The notes beneath the pieces are model-generated. The model searched no databases. It had not been told where the DNA came from and saw only the letters and a list, made by a program, of their open reading frames with translations. Source: an uncultured Desulfobacteraceae bacterium (GTDB lineage: Bacteria > Desulfobacterota > Desulfobacteria > Desulfobacterales > UBA5852). Taken from it: a stretch of 64,000 bases of DNA. Positions 28,105 through 35,936 of this stretch are shown piece after piece. The position numbers and the translations under genes were made by a program. The DNA is taken from contig CAJXSL010000008.1 of the NCBI GenBank assembly GCA_913060875.1, positions 62,001 through 126,000 of the forward strand. The letters are read 5' to 3'. Within the stretch, counting starts at the first letter, position 1; every line of letters begins with the position of its first letter.

Positions 28105-29448
28105 ATGATATCTGTCCGAACCGCCAAGGGATATGATCTCCCCATCCAGGGGGCGCCGCTTGAAGTGGTGGACAAACCGGCTCCCCCGCCAACCGTTGCC
28201 GTGCTCCCCGAGCATATTCCCTTCATCCGACCGCGTCTGGCGGTCAAAGAAGGTGACCAGGTGGCCGTGGGCGACGTGCTTTTCACCGATAAATCCAATC
28301 CCCGTCTGCAATTCCTGTCCCCGGGGGGCGGGCAGGTGGCGCGCATTCAATTCGGACCGCGCCGGGTTTTGCAGGCGGTGGTGATCCAACGGGACGCGGC
28401 GGATGAGCCGGTCCGATCCCTGGCCGCACCCTTGGAACCGGAAGCGCTGGACCGGCTTCCGCGGGCTGACCTGGTGGACTTGTTGCTAAGAGGTGGTGTG
28501 TGGCCTTTCCTGCGCGCTTTCCCCTACCGCGCCATCGCGGATCCGGACGTCGAACCGCCGGCTATTTACGTCAGCCTGGATGCCCGCGAACCTTTTCAGG
28601 TTCCCCCCGCGCGCTACCTGGAAAACCAGCGTGAGGTGTTCACGTTCGGGCTCCGCGTGTTGAAGCGGCTGTGCCCGGTTGTTCACGTGCATGCCGATGC
28701 CGACGATCAGGCCTTTTGCGAGGCTTACAAGGATATCATCACCCATAAGGTTCAGGGGCGCTACCCCACGGACGACTCCGGGGTGCTGTTGTACCGCGTG
28801 CGCCAATCGCCGGACGACAACCAGGCCTGGTTCATTACGGGCCAGGACCTGCTGCTTGTGGCCCGCATGCTGCAATCGGGGCAGTACCCCACCGAGCGGC
28901 TCTTTGCCGTGGCCGGATCCGGTGTTGCCAACCCCCGTTACGTGGCATCCCGGATGGGGGCGCCCATCGCCCATCTGGCAGGCGAAATCCAGTGCAAAGC
29001 GCCGCGATTCGCGGTGGGGGGCACCCTGCGGGGCTTTAGCGGCGATCCGGAAGGCCACATGGGGTTTTATGAAACCGCGCTGATGGTTCTGCCCGAACCG
29101 GAGGCGGCCGACTTCCTGACCCTGTTTCGGCCTGGATTCGGCAAGCCCAGTCATTCGCGGACTTTCCTGTCCGCCCTGCGGCGCAACCCCCTGCCGATGA
29201 CGACCAATGTGAACGGCGGTCACCGGGCCTGCATTGCCTGCGGTTACTGCGCCGAGGTCTGTCCGGTGGATATCTGGCCCCAGATGACCTACAAGAGCAT
29301 TCTGGCCGAAGAGGTGGAGGAATATCTGGCCCACGGCCTGCTGGACTGTGTCGAATGCGGCCTGTGCACCTACGTATGTCCTTCGAAGATTGAACTTGCG
29401 GCCACCCTGCGGGCGGCCAAACACGCCTATCGCAAAGAACAGGGTTAA
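28105..29448 (+). CDS. nqrA: Na+-translocating NADH:quinone reductase subunit A, with Fe-S motifs
   Basis: This is a 447-residue peripheral subunit of Na+-NQR. The start GYDLPIQGAP and the TTNVNGG segment are NqrA-like. Unlike enterobacterial/Vibrio NqrA, it keeps two C-x2-C-x2-C-x3-C motifs (C376-C386 and C415-C425), as in RnfC. From memory, the Vibrio protein aligns here with MVPIGNYEKVMP in place of the first motif. The clusters are thus predicted, not shown. It is the first gene of nqrABCDEF, 3 nt before nqrB. Confidence 0.92.
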   Translation: MISVRTAKGYDLPIQGAPLEVVDKPAPPPTVAVLPEHIPFIRPRLAVKEGDQVAVGDVLFTDKSNPRLQFLSPGGGQVARIQFGPRRVLQAVVIQRDAADEPVRSLAAPLEPEALDRLPRADLVDLLLRGGVWPFLRAFPYRAIADPDVEPPAIYVSLDAREPFQVPPARYLENQREVFTFGLRVLKRLCPVVHVHADADDQAFCEAYKDIITHKVQGRYPTDDSGVLLYRVRQSPDDNQAWFITGQDLLLVARMLQSGQYPTERLFAVAGSGVANPRYVASRMGAPIAHLAGEIQCKAPRFAVGGTLRGFSGDPEGHMGFYETALMVLPEPEAADFLTLFRPGFGKPSHSRTFLSALRRNPLPMTTNVNGGHRACIACGYCAEVCPVDIWPQMTYKSILAEEVEEYLAHGLLDCVECGLCTYVCPSKIELAATLRAAKHAYRKEQG

Positions 29449-29451
29449 GCC

Positions 29452-30636
29452 ATGAAAGCCATGCGCAACCTATTCGATGCCCTGCGACCCCGATTCGAAG
29501 AAGGGGGGGCTTACCACCGGCTGTATCCGTTCTATGAGTCCATCGAAACGATTTTTTTCGGACCCATCGAGCGTTCCCGGGGGTTGCCCCATGTGCGGGA
29601 CAGCCTGGATGTCAAGCGCTTCATGGCCCTGGTGATCGTAGCCCTGATCCCCCACCTGTGTTTCGGAATTTTCAATGCGGGTTACCAGTCCCGGCTGGCG
29701 TCAGGGCTTTCCACCGGATTTCTGCCGGTGGTATGGAGCGGGGCCTGGCTTGTGCTGCCCATGGTGATCGTCACCTACGTGGTGGGCTTTGCCTGGGAAA
29801 TCCTGTTTGCCGTTGTCCGCAAGCATGAAATCAGCGAAGGCCTTTTCGTGTCCTGCATGCTGTTCCCGCTGACGCTGCCGCCGGGTACCCCGCTTTGGCA
29901 GGTGGCCCTGGGCATATCGTTCGGCATTGTCATCGGCAAGGAAGTCTTCGGCGGCACCGGCCGCAATTTTTTGAACCCGGCGCTCACCGGCCGGGCCTTT
30001 CTCTATTTTGCCTATCCGGTCAGCCTTTCCGGTGATCAGGTCTGGACGGTTCTCAGCGGGGCACGTGAAACGGTGGTGGACACGTTTACGGCGGCCACCC
30101 CGCTCTCCGTTTCCGTATCCACTCCGGCCAGCCAGACGGTGGAGGAGACCCTGACGGGGGTGGGTTACAGCGGGGCCAAGCTGATCGGCGGACTTTATCC
30201 GGGCAGTGTCGGCGGTACCTCGACCCTGCTGTGCGTGGCCGGCGCTCTCTTCCTCATCCTGCTGGGCATTGCCAGTTACCGTATTATACTGGGGGGCGTT
30301 CTGGGGGTGCTTTGCACGGGTTATTTCCTCAACCTCGTGGCCGGGCCGGATTCGGCGCCTTTCCTTTCGCTCAATCCGTTTTATCATCTGATCATGGGCG
30401 GGTCGGCCTTCGGTATCGTCTACATGACCACCGATCCGGTGTCGGCCACCCATATGAAGCACGTCAAGTGGGTTTACGGATTCATGTGCGGGATGCTGAC
30501 CGTCCTGATCCGGGTGTTCAACCCGGCCTTTCCCGAAGGCGTGGGGCTGGCGATCCTTTTCATGAATCTCTTCAACCCGCTACTGGACCATATCGAAATG
30601 CAGTGGCGGATGCGGCGAAGGATTTCCAATGTCTGA
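29452..30636 (+). CDS. nqrB: Na+-NQR subunit B
   Basis: This 394-residue integral membrane subunit has about ten helices and carries covalent FMN and riboflavin in known complexes. The expected flavin attachment reads DTFTAAT (D210-T216) rather than the common DGYSGAT, so T216 is the predicted FMN site. Family segments include GRNFLNPALTGRAF and FGIVYMTTDPVSA. It forms part of the Na+ channel. Confidence 0.93.
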   Translation: MKAMRNLFDALRPRFEEGGAYHRLYPFYESIETIFFGPIERSRGLPHVRDSLDVKRFMALVIVALIPHLCFGIFNAGYQSRLASGLSTGFLPVVWSGAWLVLPMVIVTYVVGFAWEILFAVVRKHEISEGLFVSCMLFPLTLPPGTPLWQVALGISFGIVIGKEVFGGTGRNFLNPALTGRAFLYFAYPVSLSGDQVWTVLSGARETVVDTFTAATPLSVSVSTPASQTVEETLTGVGYSGAKLIGGLYPGSVGGTSTLLCVAGALFLILLGIASYRIILGGVLGVLCTGYFLNLVAGPDSAPFLSLNPFYHLIMGGSAFGIVYMTTDPVSATHMKHVKWVYGFMCGMLTVLIRVFNPAFPEGVGLAILFMNLFNPLLDHIEMQWRMRRRISNV

Positions 30637-30762
30637 CGGCTTCGTAAAACGCCCGATATCGGCGTTGTGCGGCGGTCTTCGTCGCTGCGGCGTACTTGGT
30701 GTACGCCTCGCCCCTCTGACCTTGCACGTCTTGATAACGAACGTTTTTCAAAGCCGTCCAAC
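30637..30762. repeat. Long hairpin repeat with GGCGTAC core, copy 1
   Basis: The outer arms GACGGCTTCGTAAAACG and CGTTTTTCAAAGCCGTC pair imperfectly. The inner GGCGTAC and GTACGCC pair around a 5-nt loop. It fills the nqrB-nqrC gap of about 150 bp inside the operon. Relatives are at 38097 and 43314. Confidence 0.8.
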
Positions 30763-30785
30763 CGGCGATTCAACCAGAGGACGCC

Positions 30786-31523
30786 ATGTCTGACGGGGTC
30801 AAAACCATCCTGTTTGCGACCGTTCTGTGTGTGGTCTGCAGCCTGCTGCTGACCATGGCCTCCACCGGTCTGAAGGCCTTCCAGCGGGAAAACGCACTGG
30901 TGGACCGCCAGAAGAACATTCTTCAGGCGGTCGGGGCGGTGGTGCCGGGCCAACCTTACGCGGCCGAGGACATCAAGGCCCTCTATCAGGCCTCCATTCA
31001 ATGCATTTCCGTCAGTGACGAGGGGCGGGTGTTGTCCGCCGAAGCGGCGCCGGTCAATGCCATGCCGTTATACCTCTACCTGCAGGATGATCAGGTGAAG
31101 GCCTATATTCTGCCGGTAGACAGCCGCGGGTTGTGGGGCCGGATCTACGGCTACCTGGCCCTGGATACGGATGGCAGTACGGTGGCTGGGTTTTCCGTTT
31201 ATCAGCATGCCGAAACCCCCGGCCTGGGGGGCGAAATCGAAAACCAGTGGTTTCAGCGCAATTTTGTGGGCAAGCGCATCATCGATGCGTCGGGTGATTT
31301 CGTTTCCATCGGGATCGCCAAAGGCGCTGTGAAGAATGTCATCCGCCAGGATTTACAGCCCAACTACGTGGACGGCATCAGCGGCGCCACCATGACCGGT
31401 AAATACCTGTCCGAGGGGTTGCAGGACATCCTGCAGACCTACGAACCCGTGTCCCTGCATTTCCGCAATCAGGGCATGCTCAAAATTCCGGAGAAGGCAC
31501 TCGTATGTCAACCGCCGTCATGA
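30786..31523 (+). CDS. nqrC: Na+-NQR subunit C
   Basis: This 245-residue subunit has one N-terminal helix (about 7-28) and a periplasmic FMN-binding domain. The covalent FMN site is DGISGATMT, with T202 of the SGAT motif the expected attachment residue. The end overlaps the nqrD start by 19 nt. An ApbE flavin transferase is needed to load it; none is seen in the window. Confidence 0.93.
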   Translation: MSDGVKTILFATVLCVVCSLLLTMASTGLKAFQRENALVDRQKNILQAVGAVVPGQPYAAEDIKALYQASIQCISVSDEGRVLSAEAAPVNAMPLYLYLQDDQVKAYILPVDSRGLWGRIYGYLALDTDGSTVAGFSVYQHAETPGLGGEIENQWFQRNFVGKRIIDASGDFVSIGIAKGAVKNVIRQDLQPNYVDGISGATMTGKYLSEGLQDILQTYEPVSLHFRNQGMLKIPEKALVCQPPS

Positions 31524-32137
31524 AGATCACGCGAACGGAAACCTACCGCACGGTGGCCGATGCGCTCTGGCAGAACAATCCCATATCCAAACAGGTTCTG
31601 GGCATCTGCTCTGCCCTGGCCGTGACCGTCCAGATGAACACGGCCATCGTCATGGCCCTGGCATTGACCTTCGTGGTGGCCTTTTCCAATCTGATCATTT
31701 CCCTGATGCGCAACGTCATTCCCCGCAATATCCGCATTATTGTGGAGGTTGCCGTCATTGCCACCCTGGTGATCATTGCGGACGAAGTGCTCAAGGCCTT
31801 CCTGTACAACATCAGCAAACAGCTGTCGGTTTTTGTCGGACTGATCATCACCAACTGTATCGTCATGGGGCGGGCGGAAACCTGTGCCATGTCCAACCCG
31901 CCCTACCTGGCCTTTGTCGACGGCCTGGCCAACGGGATCGGCTACGGCTCGGTGCTGGTGGGGGTCTCTTTTTTCCGGGAGCTCCTGGGATCGGGAAAGC
32001 TTCTGGGCTTCCAGGTGGTGCCCCAGGCGTTCTACGACATGGGGTACATGAACATGGGCCTGATGCTTCTGGCGCCGGGCGCCTTTATCGTGATCGGTCT
32101 GTTTGTCTGGCTTGAACATGCCCTCCTGAACCGCTGA
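31505..32137 (+). CDS. nqrD: Na+-NQR subunit D
   Basis: This 210-residue membrane subunit has six helices. The cysteines GICSALAV and [12 protein letters not shown] match those that, with NqrE, bind an Fe centre within the membrane. ATG 31505 is supported by GAGAAGG upstream, giving the overlap with nqrC. The N terminus lacks the sequence extension seen in some homologues. Confidence 0.93.
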   Translation: MSTAVMKITRTETYRTVADALWQNNPISKQVLGICSALAVTVQMNTAIVMALALTFVVAFSNLIISLMRNVIPRNIRIIVEVAVIATLVIIADEVLKAFLYNISKQLSVFVGLIITNCIVMGRAETCAMSNPPYLAFVDGLANGIGYGSVLVGVSFFRELLGSGKLLGFQVVPQAFYDMGYMNMGLMLLAPGAFIVIGLFVWLEHALLNR

Positions 32138-32148
32138 GGATCCCTGTA

Positions 32149-32757
32149 ATGGAAAACCTCGTCAGTATTTTCGTCAATTCGGTTTTCGTCGGCAATATCC
32201 TGCTGGCCTACTTCCTGGGTATGTGTTCCTTCCTGGCGGTGTCCAAGAATCTCAAAACATCCCTGGGGCTCGGGATTGCGGTGGTGTTCGTACTGACCAT
32301 CACGACACCGGTCAACTGGCTGATCTATCGTTATCTCCTGGCGCCGGGGGCCCTGGCCTGGATCGGGCTGCCCGACGTGGATTTGAGTTTCCTGAAGCTG
32401 ATCCTGTTCATTGCGGTTATCGCCGGCATCGTCCAGATGGTGGAGATGGTCATCGATCGCTACTCCCAGGCCCTGTATAACGCCCTGGGGGTTTTTCTGC
32501 CCTTGATCACCGTCAATTGCGCGGTGCTGGGCGCCTCTCTTTTCATGGTGGAGCGCCAATACACCTTTGCGGAAACGGTGGTCTATGGCGCCGGTTCCGG
32601 CATCGGGTGGATGCTGGCCATTGTTTCCATGGCCACCATCAAGATGAAGCTGCGTTACGCCGACGTTCCCGAGGGCCTGCAGGGCTTCGGGATCAACATG
32701 ATAACGACGGGCCTCATGGCCATGGCTTTCATGCTGTTTTCCGGGATAACGCTTTAG
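32149..32757 (+). CDS. nqrE: Na+-NQR subunit E
   Basis: This 202-residue membrane subunit has inverted topology relative to NqrD. The conserved cysteines are in [10 protein letters not shown] and [12 protein letters not shown]. It begins 11 nt after nqrD. It forms the ion path and the membrane metal centre with NqrD. Confidence 0.93.
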   Translation: MENLVSIFVNSVFVGNILLAYFLGMCSFLAVSKNLKTSLGLGIAVVFVLTITTPVNWLIYRYLLAPGALAWIGLPDVDLSFLKLILFIAVIAGIVQMVEMVIDRYSQALYNALGVFLPLITVNCAVLGASLFMVERQYTFAETVVYGAGSGIGWMLAIVSMATIKMKLRYADVPEGLQGFGINMITTGLMAMAFMLFSGITL

Positions 32758-32826
32758 GCCCCGGCGGTTGCGTTTGGGGGCCGTTGGCATACGACGGGTA
32801 AAGGTTCAACAAACGGGGGACAGGCC

Positions 32827-34047
32827 TTGATCTATCTTATCAGTACAACCGTGTTCCTGGCGGTGATCCTTCTGCTGGTGGGCATGCTGCTTTTCGTGGA
32901 AGGCCGGGTCGTGATCAAAGGGGACCGCCGCATCGTGATCAACGATGACGACGACAAGGCCGTTTCCACCGCATTGAACAAGACCCTCCTGGCCTCATTG
33001 CTGGACAATGACATTCTTATTCCCTGCGCCTGCGGCGGCAAGGGAACCTGCGGCACCTGCAAGTGCCAGGTGGTTGAAGGCGGGGGCGACATCCTGCCGA
33101 CGGAATTGTCGCTGGTGAGCCGCCGGGAGCGACTCGACCACTACCGTCTGGCCTGTCAGCTGAAAGTCAAGCAGGACCTCAAGGTCCGCATCCCCGAAGA
33201 GATTTTCAACATCCAGAAGTATAATGCCACGGTGGTATCCAACGACAATGTGGCCACTTTTATCAAGGAGCTGGTGCTGAAGCTGGACGAAGGCGAAGAG
33301 GTCAACTTCACGGCCGGGGCCTATATGCAGATCGATGTGCCGGAATATCAGGCGGAATTTTCGAATTTCACCGTGGCCGAAAGCTACCGGGACGCCTGGG
33401 AACGGTTCAATCTCCTGTCCCTCAAGGCCGGGACGGATATACCCGTCAACCGGGCCTATTCCCTGGCCAACCCGCCGTCGGAAAAAGGGCTTCTACGGTT
33501 CACGATCCGGATCGCCACACCGCCCCCCGGGCAGATGGATCTGCCGCCCGGCGTGGGGTCCTCCTACGTGTTCAACCTGAAACCCGGCGACCGGGTGGTT
33601 TTGAGCGGCCCCTACGGTGATTTTTTCGTGAAGGACACCGCGCGTGAAATGTGTTTTCTGGGGGGCGGTGCCGGCATGGCGCCCATGCGCTGCCACATTT
33701 TCAACCAGCTGCTGGACGTGGGCACCTCCCGGAAAGTGACCTTCTGGTACGGCGCCCGATCGCGCCAGGAGATGTTTTACGACGAAGAATTCAAAGACCT
33801 GCAGGCGCGTTTCCCCAACTTTTCCTACCATGTGGCCCTTTCAGAGCCCCAGCCGGAAGACAACTGGGACGGCCCCGTCGGCTTTATCCACCAGGTGGCG
33901 CACGATCTCTACCTGAAGGACCACGAAGATCCCGCCGAGATCGAATACTACCTCTGCGGCCCGCCCATGATGATCAGCGCGGTGATGAACATGCTGGATT
34001 CGTTGGGTGTTGAGCGGGAGATGATCGCGTTCGACGACTTCGGCTAA
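32827..34047 (+). CDS. nqrF: Na+-NQR subunit F (NADH-oxidising flavoprotein)
   Basis: This 406-residue entry subunit has an N-terminal membrane helix (1-25), a [2Fe-2S] ferredoxin domain (CACGGKGTCGTCKC and a fourth Cys in RLACQ), an FAD domain (RAYSLANPPSE) and an NADH domain (GGGAGMAPMR; YLCGPPMM). It passes hydride electrons from NADH into the complex. The start appears to be TTG 32827 behind GGGGGACAGG; no ATG would retain the helix. Confidence 0.94.
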   Translation: MIYLISTTVFLAVILLLVGMLLFVEGRVVIKGDRRIVINDDDDKAVSTALNKTLLASLLDNDILIPCACGGKGTCGTCKCQVVEGGGDILPTELSLVSRRERLDHYRLACQLKVKQDLKVRIPEEIFNIQKYNATVVSNDNVATFIKELVLKLDEGEEVNFTAGAYMQIDVPEYQAEFSNFTVAESYRDAWERFNLLSLKAGTDIPVNRAYSLANPPSEKGLLRFTIRIATPPPGQMDLPPGVGSSYVFNLKPGDRVVLSGPYGDFFVKDTAREMCFLGGGAGMAPMRCHIFNQLLDVGTSRKVTFWYGARSRQEMFYDEEFKDLQARFPNFSYHVALSEPQPEDNWDGPVGFIHQVAHDLYLKDHEDPAEIEYYLCGPPMMISAVMNMLDSLGVEREMIAFDDFG

Positions 34048-34394
34048 AAAGGGGTGCCAAACCTCATCTCGCGTTCCATGGCGGCGTTGCAGAACGCTCC
34101 ACAATGCTCATCCCGCCAGCGGCGGGACTGCGCTTGCGCAGGCGCGTTGCGTCTTGCTCCGAAACGCGACCTAAGGCCTGGCATGGCGTTTTATCTTGCC
34201 AGACCTCATCTCATGTCCCAGGGCGGCGTTGCAGCGCGCTGCGCAATGCTCACATATCGGCGTAGGCCTGCGGCTCGATAAAGGACCAACCGTCAAATTT
34301 TAGATGGAATTGTTCACGTGGCGCCCGAGCTCAGGCCGCAGCCTTAGGTCGGGCGCCATGTTTTTGTGGTGCCGGGCGTGCCGGGGAGGGCGAT
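34048..34394. repeat. Intergenic region with two copies of a dispersed repeat
   Basis: No gene is seen here. 34062-34134 and 34204-34253 are directly repeated (CCTCATCTC start, GGCGGCGTTGCAG core, AATGCTCA end). The first matches the reverse complement of 9086-9160 over most of its length. The region lies between convergent nqrF and the FTR gene. Confidence 0.65.
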
Positions 34395-34727
34395 TCAGAA
34401 GATGATCTTTTCCGGGGGGCGCCGTTCCGGCACGTACTCCCGGTGAATGGCCCCTGTGTTCCAGGCGGTGGAGACGTACAGGTTGCAGTAGCAGCTCCCG
34501 TATTCTTTGACATCCGGTTCCCGGTAGACGCAGGGGCAGATGATGTCCTTGTCGTGCTCCCGATCCCCGGAGGCCAGGCGGCAGGGGCAGGCCATATAGC
34601 CGTAGCGTTCCTTGTTTTTCAGGAGGGCTTCCAGCAACTCCATGGTGCGCGCCCGGTCTTCATTGAAAACGTATCCTTTGGCCGCCTGCGTCTCGGCAAG
34701 CATGGTATAGAGCTTTTCGGCATCCAT
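34395..34727 (-). CDS. Ferredoxin-thioredoxin reductase catalytic subunit family protein
   Basis: This 110-residue protein has the full cysteine set of FTR-beta: CPC (C47, C49), CPC (C64, C66) and CYC (C79, C81). These form a [4Fe-4S] cluster next to a redox disulfide. The family reduces thioredoxin-like partners using ferredoxin electrons. It overlaps the glutaredoxin gene stop, so the two probably form an electron pair. The variable subunit of plant FTR is absent, as usual in anaerobes. Confidence 0.88.
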   Translation of the reverse strand: MDAEKLYTMLAETQAAKGYVFNEDRARTMELLEALLKNKERYGYMACPCRLASGDREHDKDIICPCVYREPDVKEYGSCYCNLYVSTAWNTGAIHREYVPERRPPEKIIF

Positions 34728-34981
34728 CACAGGCCCAGCGCCTCCTTGATTTCCTTTTCTTTATAGCCGACGATCGTTTTGTCGCCGATGATGATGGTGG
34801 GGAAAGAACAGCGTTCATTGACCGCCTTGACTTCTTCCACCATGGCTTTGCGTTCCTCTCCTTCGAGCAGATCCACATCAACGAATTCAAATTGAATGGT
34901 GCACTCATCCAGCAGCTTTTTCGTGGCTTTGCAATGGCTGCAGGTGCTCAGGGAATAGACTTTGACCGATTTGTCATTCAT
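34727..34981 (-). CDS. Glutaredoxin-like protein
   Basis: This 84-residue thioredoxin-fold protein has active site CSHC (C14-C17) and the cis-proline segment FPTIIIGDKTIVG. It has the NrdH/glutaredoxin size. It starts at ATG 34981 behind GAAAGGATG. Its stop overlaps the FTR start, suggesting it is the disulfide partner reduced by FTR. Confidence 0.88.
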   Translation of the reverse strand: MNDKSVKVYSLSTCSHCKATKKLLDECTIQFEFVDVDLLEGEERKAMVEEVKAVNERCSFPTIIIGDKTIVGYKEKEIKEALGL

Positions 34982-35936
34982 ATGCGCATCCTTTCACTGG
35001 CGGGAAATTCCATTGCAGAACATGACCGGGCGCTTCCCGGCCCCGTCATGATTTCGTGAATATTATAATTGCGGCCCTCTTTCAATCCCAAATTCCAAAA
35101 TGGTTTCCGGCCGGCCTGATCGCGCCTTTAACCCGGATAGTTGCCTGTTGGAGTGGTTTCGTCCGGAAAATGTATCAAATTAAAAATGATACATAAGTGT
35201 CTTTTTGCTACAATTCGACCCAGTTCCTGCTTGACAGCCGATGGCTTAATTAGATAATAGTAATAGGAACAATTATTATTATCTATTGCTGGTAAAGGGT
35301 TTTGGCGTACGATGGTTTTCGGAGGCTTCAAGATGTTTGACCGAAACGATCGCCTGTTAGCCGCCAATCACCCCCTGAGGTTAGCGGGGGCGGCTCATCC
35401 GGCAATGGCCACCTGTGATAGCTCTGTCACGTTATCTGATCTAACTGATTAAAAATATATTAAATAATCGTTTTAAGGGTTGCCGCAGGGATTGAGGTGT
35501 ATCAGGCAGATGTCTCAGGATAGGCGCTTTTAGACCTTCTTGGAAGGACGACGTTCGATCGTCGCATCCTGGCAAAGCGTTGGGGAAATTCCTGCTTGAC
35601 TTTTAATCTTCATTTAAAATAAGGGGTTTCCATGGCATTACCGCTATTTTGCCTCTGAATTTTCCCCTTCCCTGTCTGTTTGAATGATGCCTGATTTGCA
35701 ATTGGTCTGATATTTGCTTTTCAATTCCGTTCACTAACTGGTCTGATCGTCATCTGCTGCACGCGACACCCGTATTCCTGAATCATGTTGCCTGTCAGGG
35801 CCGCCCCGGCGCGGCACTGTAGACGCCAATCGTTGTTTCGACGGCGAGCCCGGCATGATGCCCCGCATTTTTGCAAAAGGACTATCAACCATACCAATAA
35901 ACCGGCATTTGCCACCCCTTTAGGAAAGGAGTCAAA
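34982..35936. promoter_or_regulatory. Long control region upstream of cooS
   Basis: This 955-bp stretch is AT-richer than its surroundings and holds no convincing gene. Inverted repeats occur at 35170-35194 (ATGTATCA/TGATACAT), 35252-35284 (AGATAATA-rich arms) and about 35358-35396 (AGCCGCC...GGCGGCT with CCCC/GGGG inside). A sigma-54 promoter candidate is at 35703. A 79-codon open frame at 35128-35367 was not accepted as a gene. Confidence 0.45.
35703..35717 (+). promoter_or_regulatory. Candidate sigma-54 promoter for cooS
   Basis: TGGTCTGATATTTGC has the GG and GC doublets of TGGCACG-N4-TTGC at exact spacing and is followed by TTTT. It would give a leader of about 200 nt. A sigma-54 activator is encoded 1 kb after cooS. 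Confidence 0.5.

Noticed and set aside
28105..29448. Calling the first nqr gene rnfC because of its Fe-S motifs
   Set aside because: The operon contains a true nqrF and the order nqrA-F. The N terminus and overall length fit NqrA.
35128..35367. A 79-codon open frame in the cooS leader
   Set aside because: No ribosome site, AT-rich random-looking translation, and it overlaps inverted repeats.
35641..35660. TGGCATTACCGCTATTTTGC as a sigma-54 promoter before cooS
   Set aside because: The distance between the GG and GC doublets is too long; the element at 35703 has the exact spacing.
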